Of a stretch of 34,700 bases of DNA, positions 1-6,671 are shown piece after piece. Within the stretch, counting starts at the first letter, position 1. Every line of letters begins with the position of its first letter. Below the pieces are notes generated by a model. The model was given only the letters and a program-made list of their open reading frames with translations. It was not told where the DNA came from and made no database searches. The stretch is from Candidatus Veblenbacteria bacterium. GTDB taxonomy: Bacteria > Patescibacteriota > Patescibacteriia > Veblenbacterales > UBA10138. Position numbers and translations under genes: made by a program. The stretch covers positions 1 through 34,700 of the forward strand of contig JAUYKG010000043.1 in NCBI GenBank assembly GCA_030700105.1, in the 5' to 3' direction.

Positions 1-1589
1 AACTCCTTTACCAGCGGCACCACCACGCTCTTGGCACCATAGTAGTTCTCCTGCTCCGAGGCATTTAGTACCGGGAATACGAGGGCAGGCAAGAGCAGCT
101 CTTGCGAATCATTGTTCACGTATTGCCAGTAGCGCAGGTAGCCGCGCGTGGGCGTACCGAGCTCAAGCTGTGTGGGTGCTGGAACATCGTCAGTAGGCGG
201 TGTTTCCGGCCTGCCGGAAACCTGAGGGGCATCAACCGGCGGCTTTTCTGCCATAAGCGGCATAGGGTAACCGCCTTGGGAGTTGGAAGTGGCGTACTTT
301 ACCAACGTATCAAAGTCGGTTTCCGCCTCGTACTGTGAGGCCTGGTAGGACTGGCTGGTGAGGTTCCACAGGCCAGAGACGCGATTGTAGCGCACATTCA
401 CATTCACACCCAAGCCAACCTGCATGCCGCCGAATTCATACACCGGCGCGCCTTTCACCACCAGGGGATACATGACGGTAACCACGTCGGGCACATAGAC
501 CAGGCTTGTGTCCGCTGTGCGCTCGTACATTACGCGCCACTCATTTTGCACAAAAGGCTCGCCGTAATTGGCGCGGCTAATGCCATGGTCCTTAAGAAAG
601 TCGTTGGCAAGTGCGGTAAGCGTAGCATCGTCCGGCATGCTTTGGGGTGTAAGCTGCAAACGCTTGTAGCAGGCATCGTCCTGGCAATCATTAAAAGGCT
701 GGGGCCAGCGGCGCCAATTCTCGGATACGTTCACCGTACCTTCCATAAAATCAATATTTATCACGTAGCCGAATTCCCTGTCCTCGGTGAGCGCAAGCTG
801 AGAAAGGCTGGCACCGGAAAAACTCCCCAGGTTAAAGTTGCCAAGATCGAAACTGGAGAGAAAATCGGACGGGGCCGGGAACCCGACGTTCTTTAAACGC
901 TTCAATACGTCCACCGAGGCTGGCAGATCTGTTACTGGCTCACCGGCATAGCGGTAGGTAAAGCCGGGATAGGGGTAGGGGTACATGAGCCGACCGGCTG
1001 AACCACCACCCAGACCGGCGGGGGTGGTAGTGGCTACGGAACTATAGGCCGATTCGTTCAAGCTGGTGGCCGAACCGAATTCTGTAGCCGGCATACCAAG
1101 GGCGGCCAGTGGAGCTTGGGGTGAGGCGGCCATTTTATCGGCCCCGGCGCCAAGACCTTGCGGCGCGGTGAGCGAGCCAGTGGCTACCGCTAGACTGCCA
1201 AAGGCACCGGCCGGCAAGCGCGTAATGGAAGCAACAAAGGGCGAACTGGATCCGCTACGACGCAAAGCGCCCGGCAAAGCTGTAACCACCAAAAGCACAA
1301 TAGCGGCCGCGGTTAAGCTGGTAAGAAGGTAGGGGGCACGAATGAACGATAAAATGGTCATAAAGATAGATGTTGAGCTGGCAGCCGGCTTAGTAGCAGC
1401 CAGGCTGTGCGCATGGTTAGTAAGTTTAAGCTTAAGCTCCTGCACAAAGGCGGGGTTGGGCTCCACCTGAGGGGTGAGCGCCAATAGCTCCGCCACGAGC
1501 GGGGCAAGCTCGGCTTCCCGGGCTTTTAGCTCGGGCGCGAGAGCGTAGAGCTCTTGCAGAATGTCTTGGTGATTGAGCGGCATACGCAT
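1..1589 (-). CDS. Membrane protein with anti-sigma-like layout, partial at window edge
   Basis: This frame is open for 529 codons and runs off the left edge, so the C-terminus is missing. The start ATG at 1589 directly abuts the stop of the ECF sigma gene (TAGATG), which implies translational coupling. A second ATG lies two codons on. An N-terminal cytoplasmic segment of about 80 residues is rich in Leu, Glu and Ala and contains LTPQVEPNPAFVQELK. It is followed by one hydrophobic span (about residues 85-105), a Gly/Ser/Ala/Pro-rich linker with YPYPYPGF, and a large, presumably extracytoplasmic domain with two Cys in NDCQDDACYKR. Position and topology suggest an anti-sigma factor or the sensor partner of the sigma factor; that is inference. 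I see no zinc-finger (ZAS) motif and do not recognise the outer domain. Confidence 0.75.
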   Translation of the reverse strand, partial: MRMPLNHQDILQELYALAPELKAREAELAPLVAELLALTPQVEPNPAFVQELKLKLTNHAHSLAATKPAASSTSIFMTILSFIRAPYLLTSLTAAAIVLLVVTALPGALRRSGSSSPFVASITRLPAGAFGSLAVATGSLTAPQGLGAGADKMAASPQAPLAALGMPATEFGSATSLNESAYSSVATTTPAGLGGGSAGRLMYPYPYPGFTYRYAGEPVTDLPASVDVLKRLKNVGFPAPSDFLSSFDLGNFNLGSFSGASLSQLALTEDREFGYVINIDFMEGTVNVSENWRRWPQPFNDCQDDACYKRLQLTPQSMPDDATLTALANDFLKDHGISRANYGEPFVQNEWRVMYERTADTSLVYVPDVVTVMYPLVVKGAPVYEFGGMQVGLGVNVNVRYNRVSGLWNLTSQSYQASQYEAETDFDTLVKYATSNSQGGYPMPLMAEKPPVDAPQVSGRPETPPTDDVPAPTQLELGTPTRGYLRYWQYVNNDSQELLLPALVFPVLNASEQENYYGAKSVVVPLVKE

Positions 1590-2147
1590 CTAGCGATAGT
1601 TCATAAAGAGCAGCACTATGTAAGGCACAGCGGCGCGCAAGTTGCGCAGCGCGCGCGAGGTGGCCATTTTCAGCGCACCCTCGCTCTTGCCGGTAACCTC
1701 CGCAATCTCCTGGTACGTCATATCCTGCCACAAGCGCATTATAAGGAGTTCCTGCACCTCCGGCGGGAGCGAGGTAAAGTAGACTTTTACCTGCTCTAGG
1801 GTGAGCTGGTGCTGCACCTCTTCCCCCACGTTCTGCCGCGAGGCCAGATTGAACACCTGGTCCAAATCCACTGTTGGTTTGGTAGCGCGGTAGTGATCGA
1901 TCACGGTGTTCTGGGCAATACGGTACAGCCAGGAGGAAAAGTTGCCCTTGTCCGCGGCGTAGGAGCCTATCTTCTCCAATGCCTTCATGAAAGTGACGGA
2001 GGTAAGGTCCTCGGCTGTTTCGCGGTGCCAGGTTTTAAAGTAGACAAAGCGGTACACCCGCGCCACGTGCTGTTCGTACAAGAACGTGAACTGAGTAAGG
2101 TCACCCTGCTGGCAGGCGAAAATAGCTTGGCGTTCTGCTTCGTCCAT
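1590..2147 (-). CDS. ECF-type RNA polymerase sigma factor
   Basis: A 185-residue group 4 (ECF) sigma-70 factor, which would direct RNA polymerase to a small regulon. Region 2 spans about residues 12-90 (FTFLYEQHVARVYRFVYFK, then TAEDLTSVTFMKALEKI and FSSWLYRIAQNTVIDHYR). Region 4 lies at about residues 125-178 (SLPPEVQELLIMRLWQDMTY, then the helix-turn-helix YQEIAEVTGKSEGALKM). Regions 1 and 3 are absent, as expected for the class. The next gene starts at the base after the stop and encodes a membrane protein, the usual arrangement for a sigma/anti-sigma pair. A promoter-like pair and a perfect 15-bp dyad lie just upstream (2152-2196). The regulon cannot be told from the sequence. Confidence 0.92.
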   Translation of the reverse strand: MDEAERQAIFACQQGDLTQFTFLYEQHVARVYRFVYFKTWHRETAEDLTSVTFMKALEKIGSYAADKGNFSSWLYRIAQNTVIDHYRATKPTVDLDQVFNLASRQNVGEEVQHQLTLEQVKVYFTSLPPEVQELLIMRLWQDMTYQEIAEVTGKSEGALKMATSRALRNLRAAVPYIVLLFMNYR

Positions 2148-2151
2148 ATAA

Positions 2152-2166
2152 AGAGGTTATACCTCT
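2152..2166. promoter_or_regulatory. Palindrome at the expected transcription start of the ECF sigma gene
   Basis: The arms AGAGGT and ACCTCT are separated by TAT. The dyad ends 5 bp before the sigma start codon and covers the expected +1 of the promoter at 2169-2196. It could be an operator or an mRNA hairpin near the start codon. The match is direct; the function is inferred. Confidence 0.4.
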
Positions 2167-2168
2167 CT

Positions 2169-2196
2169 ATAGTAGCCGAACGCTCACTACTTTCAA
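2169..2196 (-). promoter_or_regulatory. Promoter of the ECF sigma gene
   Basis: On the minus strand TTGAAA (2196-2191) and TACTAT (2174-2169) are separated by 16 bp. Transcription would begin near 2162, about 15 nt before the ATG at 2147. There is no recognisable Shine-Dalgarno site. Confidence 0.5.
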
Positions 2197-2284
2197 AGTG
2201 CTAGGCCAGGTGGTGGCCAAAAGTTTCGTAGAACATTTCGCGGAACCAGCGCACAACTTTCAGCATATGGTTAGCGGCAAACTC

Positions 2285-3193
2285 TTACCGTGCCAGAAAG
2301 CTCCACCAAGGTTTTTGAATTGATACTACTCCCCCACTGGTGGCGTTTATCTTAGCAACGGTTTTAACGCTGACTGGAATAAAAAATAACAATTTCGCCG
2401 CGCGGGTTCCCTGTATGGTATAGACCGGCTGTTGGGCTTCGAGTTTTAATTCTGTCGCGGTAATAGTGGTAAGGCCAACGGAGGTAGTAGCGTTATCTTT
2501 GGCAACATTAGGTAACACGTTTACTGATTCTGTGTTGTCTGAGGAACCTACGAACAGATGATTATTCTCAACCACGACTTTTTCGGTAGTAGTCGCCGTT
2601 ACCCCTCGGCTCATAATCCCAATAGCCCCATCTGCCTGCTTTTGTATGGTTACCGCTTCGACTGGATTTTCAGTGCCTGCCGTCATGATTGGAACAATAA
2701 TTTGCTTCTCTTCTGAAGTGGGGCACGTTACCATTCCGCTCTCTTTGGTGCAGTTTGCCCGCAACTCTGAGGCAACTGATGGTAGAGCGCTAATCGCGGT
2801 CTTAGTAGCGGTTACCTCAATCGTAATGGGCAGAGACGTGTTCCATTGAGAATTCGGGTACCCGGTCGGTGGGGCGAAGGCTGATTGCTGCGGAACTGGC
2901 AGCCGCTTTGCTTTAGGTTGCGGCAGGGGCGTAGGTTCTGGTCCTGGCTCACTCGGTTGCGGCACATATGGGGTAACTGGCTTGGAGGGATGATCAATAT
3001 AAATTTCTTCACAATACAGAATTTTGCCTGCTGAATCACAGGCACAGTTTACCGGACACTGTACGCCGGGAGGAGTCGTCGGAAAGCCAGACGTCGGGGC
3101 TGAATCCCGCGTGCTCGTCTGAGCTAAAGCCACCAGAGACACCGGCCACGACATAGATGCGACTAACGAAAATGCTACGAGTTTAGTAAGCAT
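2285..3193 (-). CDS. Secreted protein of unknown function with PWWxFLA tail
   Basis: 302 residues with a clear signal peptide (MLTKLVAFSLVASMSWPVSLVALAQ, probable cleavage after ALA). The mature N-terminus has a Cys-rich patch (QCPVNCACD and LYCEE), then a Pro-rich linker (about residues 65-105) and a beta-type, Thr/Val-rich region with two further Cys. The C-terminus, QKPWWSFLAR, resembles the K/QPWWxFLA ending that I recall from other archaeal and CPR secreted proteins, where it follows a domain with VDAxTGxV. Here the equivalent is KINATSGGVVSI. I do not recognise an enzymatic function; a cell-surface or inhibitor-like role is possible. It is on the same strand as the cell-wall hydrolase upstream but separated by about 335 bp, so it is probably transcribed separately. 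Confidence 0.75.
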   Translation of the reverse strand: MLTKLVAFSLVASMSWPVSLVALAQTSTRDSAPTSGFPTTPPGVQCPVNCACDSAGKILYCEEIYIDHPSKPVTPYVPQPSEPGPEPTPLPQPKAKRLPVPQQSAFAPPTGYPNSQWNTSLPITIEVTATKTAISALPSVASELRANCTKESGMVTCPTSEEKQIIVPIMTAGTENPVEAVTIQKQADGAIGIMSRGVTATTTEKVVVENNHLFVGSSDNTESVNVLPNVAKDNATTSVGLTTITATELKLEAQQPVYTIQGTRAAKLLFFIPVSVKTVAKINATSGGVVSIQKPWWSFLAR

Positions 3194-3528
3194 AAATTAA
3201 GGGTATTAATAATCAGGTTTATTAATCTTTTTGTTACTGGATAGTTATCTTTCAACCTTTATATTTATAGGCTAATCACGGGGTATGGGGTACCAACCGC
3301 GCCCGCTACAAAGTACAACGAAGACTACTGCCTTTACGTAACAACAACAAAATAAGGCCCATAACCCAAGCGAAACGCCAAGGCGCCTAGGAGCGTTTTC
3401 TATATACGAAGAACCGTAAGGGTATTACCCCTGTCTTGCCTGCCTATACTTAAGCCCTTGGCAGCGCTGACGGGGGTTGCCCTTATCTAAGGTAAGCCAA
3501 ATGCCCTCACTTAATTAAGAGCCACATA
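3194..3528. other. Intergenic stretch without a recognisable gene
   Basis: These 335 bp between two minus-strand genes carry no convincing open frame. I see several short dyads: AAACGC at 3373 with GCGTTT at 3393, GGGTATTACCC at 3420, and CTTAATTAAG at 3510. There is no T-tract hairpin of terminator quality. An AT-rich segment at about 3194-3280 probably holds the promoter of the secreted-protein gene, but I cannot assign a -35/-10 pair. Confidence 0.5.
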
Positions 3529-4869
3529 CTACTTCCCCAGGGTGGCAATATCGTCGGCGTAACCGTCGGCCAGCTCTAGTACGCTGTTGCCGTAAAAACT
3601 GTAGGCCGGATTGGTGCCGCCGCTAAAGTAGCGCATGGCCGCCTTCCACTCCCCGTCTCGTGTGCCGTTAGCACCGTTGGCTTTCAAGAGAATGGCCGCG
3701 GCCGCGAAAGCGTCGCGAATGTCCCAGGGGTTAGCCGGACTATTGCCCGTGAACGCGCTCACCCGCGCCTTGTAACCCTGCCAAGTGGAAGGGATGAACT
3801 GGGCCGGGCCCATGGCCCCGCCCCAGCCTATCTGCTTGCCGTTCTTATCCTTCATGGGGCAAGAAACTGGCGTGGTGTCCGCGTTCATGCCCAGTTCCTT
3901 AGTTATGGCCAAGAACGGCTCCTGGTCGCGCTCGGGTTTCATAATCACTTTCCAACTTTTTTCCGGCGGGTCGCCCGGCCGGTTGCAGGTGCCCACATTC
4001 TTGCCCAGGTTGGATTCCTGTGTAAGCACGGCCAACAGGAATGGTGCGCGCACACCGGTTTGCTGCGCCACCCAGGTGGAAATTTCCACCGCCTGCCCAA
4101 AGGTTATGTTTTGGCTCACACCCAAGAGCTGGTAAATACGGCCACGAATCTCGGCTGCGCGCTGCTTGGTGTTCGTGAGCTCTTTTTGGTACTCGGTTTC
4201 GCGGCCGCGAGTTTTGGCAAGCAGCGAACTCTGCTGGCTCACCGAACCTATGAGCTCGTGCTGTTGCAAGAGGCTCACCGCCAGGAGATTCTGGTTCTCG
4301 TCCTGCTGCTCGCTGAATGTGGCCACCTGGGTATCCAGCTGGTTCCTGGTGGATTTAAGCTCGCCCATGAGCACCTGCAACCCCTCGCTCACCTGCACGT
4401 AAGCCTCCACGTCCACCATAACGTCCGAGAGTTTTCCGCCCAAGAGGAAAGTGTAGTAAAAAGGAAAGGTATCGCGCTGGTACATGAGCCGGATGTAGGA
4501 AGCCAGTTGCTCCCGCATGGCTGCCAACATGGCTTCGTTCTGGGTAATGTCGGCTTGGGTGGTGGTAAGCTTACGCTCCAGATCGGATATCTTTAAGCTG
4601 GTAGCCTGGATTTGCAAGTTCAGAGTGGCCTGCTTTTTCTTAAGCTGATTTATCTTGTTCTGGAGGGTATTCTTTTCACCCTTAATGGTTTTAAGCTCCT
4701 GCTCGTACTGCCGAATCTGCTGCTCTATCTGCGCCAGCTCCTGCTCCAGCGCCTGCCTTTGGGCCGCCTTTTCCTCGCCTGTTTGGGCGTAAAGCAAAGC
4801 CCCGGGCTGCAAAACCCCCGCCACAAACACAAAGGCAACTGTGAGCGAGATTAAACGTAGTCTTACCAT
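3529..4869 (-). CDS. Coiled-coil peptidoglycan hydrolase with lytic transglycosylase domain
   Basis: 446 residues from the chosen ATG. Signal peptide or anchor at 1-29 (LTVAFVFVAGVLQPGALLYAQ). A long coiled coil rich in Gln, Glu and Lys spans about 35-245, as in CwlO/PcsB/EnvC-type regulators of cell-wall hydrolases. The C-terminal domain (about 255-440) is an SLT-type lytic transglycosylase: the catalytic Glu is E285 in AVLTQESNLGKNVG, followed by GWGGAMGPAQFIPSTW and later AAMRYFSGG. It should cut glycan strands outside the membrane, with the coiled coil tethering or regulating it. An in-frame upstream start at 4905 is possible, but a perfect TATAAT at 4884-4879 lies between the two and favours 4869. 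No neighbour suggests an operon. Confidence 0.88.
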   Translation of the reverse strand: MVRLRLISLTVAFVFVAGVLQPGALLYAQTGEEKAAQRQALEQELAQIEQQIRQYEQELKTIKGEKNTLQNKINQLKKKQATLNLQIQATSLKISDLERKLTTTQADITQNEAMLAAMREQLASYIRLMYQRDTFPFYYTFLLGGKLSDVMVDVEAYVQVSEGLQVLMGELKSTRNQLDTQVATFSEQQDENQNLLAVSLLQQHELIGSVSQQSSLLAKTRGRETEYQKELTNTKQRAAEIRGRIYQLLGVSQNITFGQAVEISTWVAQQTGVRAPFLLAVLTQESNLGKNVGTCNRPGDPPEKSWKVIMKPERDQEPFLAITKELGMNADTTPVSCPMKDKNGKQIGWGGAMGPAQFIPSTWQGYKARVSAFTGNSPANPWDIRDAFAAAAILLKANGANGTRDGEWKAAMRYFSGGTNPAYSFYGNSVLELADGYADDIATLGK

Positions 4870-4878
4870 GATGTACTT

Positions 4879-4907
4879 ATTATAACGTACCCAAGCACAA
4901 TACATAA
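4879..4907 (-). promoter_or_regulatory. Promoter of the lytic transglycosylase gene
   Basis: TTATGT (4907-4902), a 17-bp spacer and a perfect TATAAT (4884-4879) on the minus strand. The expected start point falls 3-5 nt before the ATG at 4869, so the mRNA would be nearly leaderless. This decides against the longer reading frame that begins at 4905. Confidence 0.55.
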
Positions 4908-4928
4908 CACGCTCAGGCTAGCTTGCCC

Positions 4929-4956
4929 TTGACAATACGGGGGAAACTCTTAGAAT
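4929..4956 (+). promoter_or_regulatory. Strong promoter of first EF-Tu-domain-II-like gene
   Basis: Consensus TTGACA (4929-4934), a 16-bp spacer and TAGAAT (4951-4956). The flanks match the promoter of the second paralogue (CC before TTGACA, AG after TAGAAT), so the promoter was apparently duplicated with the gene. Confidence 0.75.
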
Positions 4957-5021
4957 AGTGGAAACTTTAACTAAATACCTAATTAACAAAAATCAAAAAA
5001 CAACATCAATTGGAGTAACAC

Positions 5022-5411
5022 ATGAACAAAACAAACCTGCCCGCCAACCATATTAACCCCGAGATCATCCAAAAAGGTAATCTCAACGCCCATAACACAC
5101 TCGGGTTTGCGAAAGTTGAGAATATTTTCTCAGCATCTAGTGCGAAAAATAAATGTGCTACCAAAATTCCAACCAAACATGGCACTATTATAATTGCTAC
5201 GATTAAGCATGGCTTTGCAAGGAATGGCATGGATATCACCGTTTCCACGGGTAATAATACGCCATTAATTACAGATCAAATTGCAAGGTTAGAACTCAAT
5301 GGAAAAGAAATTGAGACAGCCAATATAGGAGAGAAGGTAGGAATTTGCCTTGTTAATACAAGGTTGAGAAAAATAAAAAGAGTTCTTACCCGCATGGCCA
5401 TGGGTTCATAA
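5022..5411 (+). CDS. Stand-alone EF-Tu domain II-like protein, copy 1
   Basis: 129 residues, ATG start with GGAG at 5012-5015. From about residue 30 the sequence follows the beta-barrel second domain of EF-Tu-class translation factors. VENIFSASS parallels the V/IEDVFSISG of EF-Tu. GTIIIATIKHG parallels GTVVTGRIERG. IARLELNGKEIETANIGEKVGICL parallels the run that ends in the G-D-N-V-G-L stretch. The G domain and domain III are absent. A lysine/cysteine-containing insertion (SSAKNKC) replaces the short turn of EF-Tu. No signal peptide or membrane span is visible. In EF-Tu this domain contacts aminoacyl-tRNA and the ribosome, but what the isolated barrel does here is unknown. The gene is AT-richer than its left-hand neighbours and has its own promoter and terminator. 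Confidence 0.72.
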   Translation: MNKTNLPANHINPEIIQKGNLNAHNTLGFAKVENIFSASSAKNKCATKIPTKHGTIIIATIKHGFARNGMDITVSTGNNTPLITDQIARLELNGKEIETANIGEKVGICLVNTRLRKIKRVLTRMAMGS

Positions 5412-5424
5412 CAAAATTTGTTAA

Positions 5425-5458
5425 GACGGGTATTTCTAATAAATATCCGTCGCTTTTT
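5425..5458 (+). terminator. Intrinsic terminator after EF-Tu-like copy 1
   Basis: An 11-bp stem (5425-5435 with 5441-5451, one G-T pair) with a 5-nt loop is followed by GC and five T. It separates the two paralogues into independent transcription units. Confidence 0.8.
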
Positions 5459-5485
5459 ATTGAGGAGGAAAAACGAGTGCATACC

Positions 5486-5513
5486 TTGACAAATCCGCAC
5501 CAGCCACTAGAAT
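5486..5513 (+). promoter_or_regulatory. Strong promoter of second EF-Tu-domain-II-like gene
   Basis: TTGACA (5486-5491), 16-bp spacer, TAGAAT (5508-5513): the same hexamers and spacing as the promoter of the first copy, with matching flanks but a different spacer sequence. Confidence 0.75.
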
Positions 5514-5561
5514 AGGGGCAATCTATAAAACAAAATTATCAACAAAAAATAAGGTGCAAAA

Positions 5562-5915
5562 GTGAGTCAAACCAACAATCAAATTCCTCTTGAGGTTATT
5601 AACAAATACCGCCTAGTCCTACTAGGCACCGACTCCATAGCTGAGGTTAAGCGTATATTCTCGACTTCCAGCGCCAAAAAGAAGTGTGATACGCATCATG
5701 GCGTAGTAGTGCTGGCTACAATAACCAAGGGCTGTATAAAAACAAACGAAAGGATAGTTATGTCGTCTTGTGGTGATTTCCTACTGGATGACAATATTGT
5801 TCGCATTGAAATCAACAACAATGAGGCCGCGGGGGCTGCGGAAGGACAAAATATCGGTGTTTGTTTCGAAAGGACAAAATTGGACGACCTCAAAAAAATA
5901 CTCAGGGTCAACTAA
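5562..5915 (+). CDS. Stand-alone EF-Tu domain II-like protein, copy 2
   Basis: 117 residues starting at GTG, chosen because AAGGTG (5551-5556) gives a good ribosome binding site 5 nt upstream. It is a paralogue of the preceding gene. Shared blocks are IFS-T/A-SSAK-K/N-KC, then HGVVVLATITKGCIKTNERIVMS, DDNIVRIEINN and EGQNIGVCF, ending in LDDLKKIL against LRKIKRVL. The whole length corresponds to one EF-Tu domain II barrel. The two copies have diverged strongly outside these blocks. The conserved KC is shared by both copies and is not an EF-Tu residue, so it may mark the function of this small family. There is no GTPase domain in either copy. Confidence 0.72.
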   Translation: MSQTNNQIPLEVINKYRLVLLGTDSIAEVKRIFSTSSAKKKCDTHHGVVVLATITKGCIKTNERIVMSSCGDFLLDDNIVRIEINNNEAAGAAEGQNIGVCFERTKLDDLKKILRVN

Positions 5916-5924
5916 TATAGCGAA

Positions 5925-5953
5925 GGCGGATGCCACATCCGCCTCTTTTATTT
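5925..5953 (+). terminator. Intrinsic terminator after EF-Tu-like copy 2
   Basis: A perfect 8-bp stem GGCGGATG/CATCCGCC with loop CCA is followed by TCTTTTATTT. Confidence 0.88.
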
Positions 5954-5984
5954 ACCAAAATTATGGCGGGACTACTCGGCCACC

Positions 5985-6013
5985 TTGCCAAAGTCACCGC
6001 TATCCCCTAGCAT
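5985..6013 (+). promoter_or_regulatory. Candidate promoter of tRNA-Asn
   Basis: TTGCCA (5985-5990), 17-bp spacer, TAGCAT (6008-6013). The roughly 44-nt leader would contain a perfect 8-bp inverted repeat, GAGCGCTG (6017-6024) with CAGCGCTC (6048-6055), ending 8 nt before the tRNA. The hexamer matches are moderate. Confidence 0.35.
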
Positions 6014-6063
6014 AAGGAGCGCTGCTCTGGGACAGTACTCGGCTCGGCAGCGCTCATTTACAT

Positions 6064-6138
6064 TCCGGGGTAGCTCAGCGGTAGAGCAGGTGCCTGTTAA
6101 GCACTTGGTCGTGGGTCCGATTCCCACCCCCGGAGCCA
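6064..6138 (+). tRNA. tRNA-Asn (anticodon GUU)
   Basis: A 75-nt cloverleaf. The acceptor TCCGGGG pairs with CCCCGGA. The D arm is GCTC-AGCGGTA-GAGC. The anticodon arm is GGTGC-CTGTTAA-GCACT, giving anticodon GTT. The T arm is GTGGG-TCCGATT-CCCAC. The discriminator G and an encoded CCA end at 6138. Its 3' end is the parent or homologue of several partial copies downstream. Confidence 0.96.
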
Positions 6139-6180
6139 TAACAAAGCGTGCCACCTTGTGTGGTGCGTTTTGTTATAGTT
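6139..6180 (+). terminator. Hairpin directly after tRNA-Asn
   Basis: A stem of about 16 bp with G-T pairs (6139-6154 with 6160-6175) begins at the base after CCA and is followed by AGTTTT. It is probably the tRNA terminator. A diverged version of the same tail-plus-hairpin pair recurs at 6310-6366. Confidence 0.65.
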
Positions 6181-6190
6181 TTGAGATAGT

Positions 6191-6291
6191 GGGAATCGAA
6201 GGGCGTGAGATAGCGAAGCGGAAAGCACGCGAGCAAGCGTAGCGTGCTGAGTGTAGCGCCCAGGCTTTTTGTCGGAGCAAAAAGGATTCCC
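6191..6291 (+). other. Nested inverted repeats of unknown function
   Basis: The closing arms GGGAATC (6191-6197) and GATTCCC (6285-6291) enclose GGGCG/CGCCC (6201-6205 with 6257-6261). Those enclose a perfect 7-bp hairpin AGCACGC/GCGTGCT (6224-6230 with 6242-6248). CTTTTT/AAAAAG forms a side hairpin at about 6264-6283. The segment could be a structured RNA or a recombination substrate. GATTCCC is also the tRNA-Asn T-arm sequence. No known RNA family is recognised. Confidence 0.4.
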
Positions 6292-6309
6292 TGCCCCGTA
6301 TAGCGGTGG

Positions 6310-6324
6310 CCACCCCCGGAGCCA
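6310..6324 (+). repeat. Copy of the tRNA-Asn 3' end
   Basis: CCACCCCCGGAGCCA is identical to tRNA-Asn 6124-6138. GATTCCC occurs about 18 nt further upstream, as if the T-arm sequence had been split by an insertion. Like the tRNA, the copy is followed at once by an A-rich hairpin arm. Confidence 0.7.
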
Positions 6325-6366
6325 AAAGAAAGCGCATCACTATTCGGTGGTGCGATTTCTTTTTTG
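6325..6366 (+). terminator. Terminator hairpin after tRNA-tail copy 1
   Basis: AGAAAGCGCATCAC pairs with GTGGTGCGATTTCT (one G-T pair, one mismatch) and is followed by a run of T. GAAAGCG and GGTGCG are shared with the hairpin after tRNA-Asn, so the two are probably related. Confidence 0.65.
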
Positions 6367-6377
6367 TTTGAGGCGGA

Positions 6378-6442
6378 GAAACTGCCAGTGGCAGTTTCGT
6401 CTGGATTCGAACGCCGGAGCGTGTTTTGTCAGCAGACAAAAC
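6378..6442 (+). repeat. Two strong hairpins ahead of tRNA-tail copy 2
   Basis: GAAACTGCC/GGCAGTTTC (6378-6386 with 6390-6398) is perfect over 9 bp, and GTTTTGTC/GACAAAAC (6423-6430 with 6435-6442) over 8 bp. A T-loop-like GGATTCGAAC lies between them. No reading frame explains these; they resemble the structured segment at 6191-6291 in density. Confidence 0.5.
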
Positions 6443-6455
6443 CGCGAGGCGGGCC

Positions 6456-6502
6456 GCCCGAGCCACAAGAAAATGGTCTAACCAAATTGGTCGGACTTTT
6501 TT
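6456..6502 (+). repeat. Decayed tRNA 3' end plus terminator-like hairpin, copy 2
   Basis: GCCCGAGCCA (6456-6465) resembles a tRNA acceptor end with CCA. It is followed by A-rich sequence and the hairpin GTCTAACCA/TGGTCGGAC (6476-6496, imperfect) with a run of six T. Confidence 0.5.
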
Positions 6503-6562
6503 CAAAGTGAAGTTTTTGAAGAAAATTTCTTTTATCCTTCATAAGTCTCATCTGGAGACAAA

Positions 6563-6590
6563 TTGACACGCCATTATGGACGTGTATAAT
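6563..6590 (+). promoter_or_regulatory. Consensus promoter with overlapping dyads
   Basis: A perfect TTGACA (6563-6568), 16-bp spacer and perfect TATAAT (6585-6590). ACACG (6566-6570) and CGTGT (6581-6585) form an inverted repeat across the spacer, with CCATTATGG inside. A further dyad TCGAC/GTCGA (6602-6616) lies just after the expected start. It drives the secreted-protein gene at 6672 with a leader of about 75 nt. Confidence 0.75.
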
Positions 6591-6671
6591 GACCACTCAG
6601 ATCGACGTGTGGTCGAAACGCCGACATGGAATGAAAAGTTAACATACTTATAACAACTAACTATATAATAT

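Noticed and set aside
1432-1731. Minus-strand frame overlapping the sigma/anti-sigma junction
   Set aside because: It is out of frame with both recognised proteins, and the sigma factor and membrane protein account for this DNA.
2201-2266. 21-codon frame MLKVVRWFREMFYETFGHHLA on the minus strand upstream of the sigma gene
   Set aside because: No ribosome binding site, overlaps the sigma promoter, and is short enough to arise by chance.
5006-5248. Minus-strand frame across EF-Tu-like copy 1
   Set aside because: The plus-strand gene has promoter, ribosome binding site, a paralogue and a fold match, so the antisense frame is a shadow.
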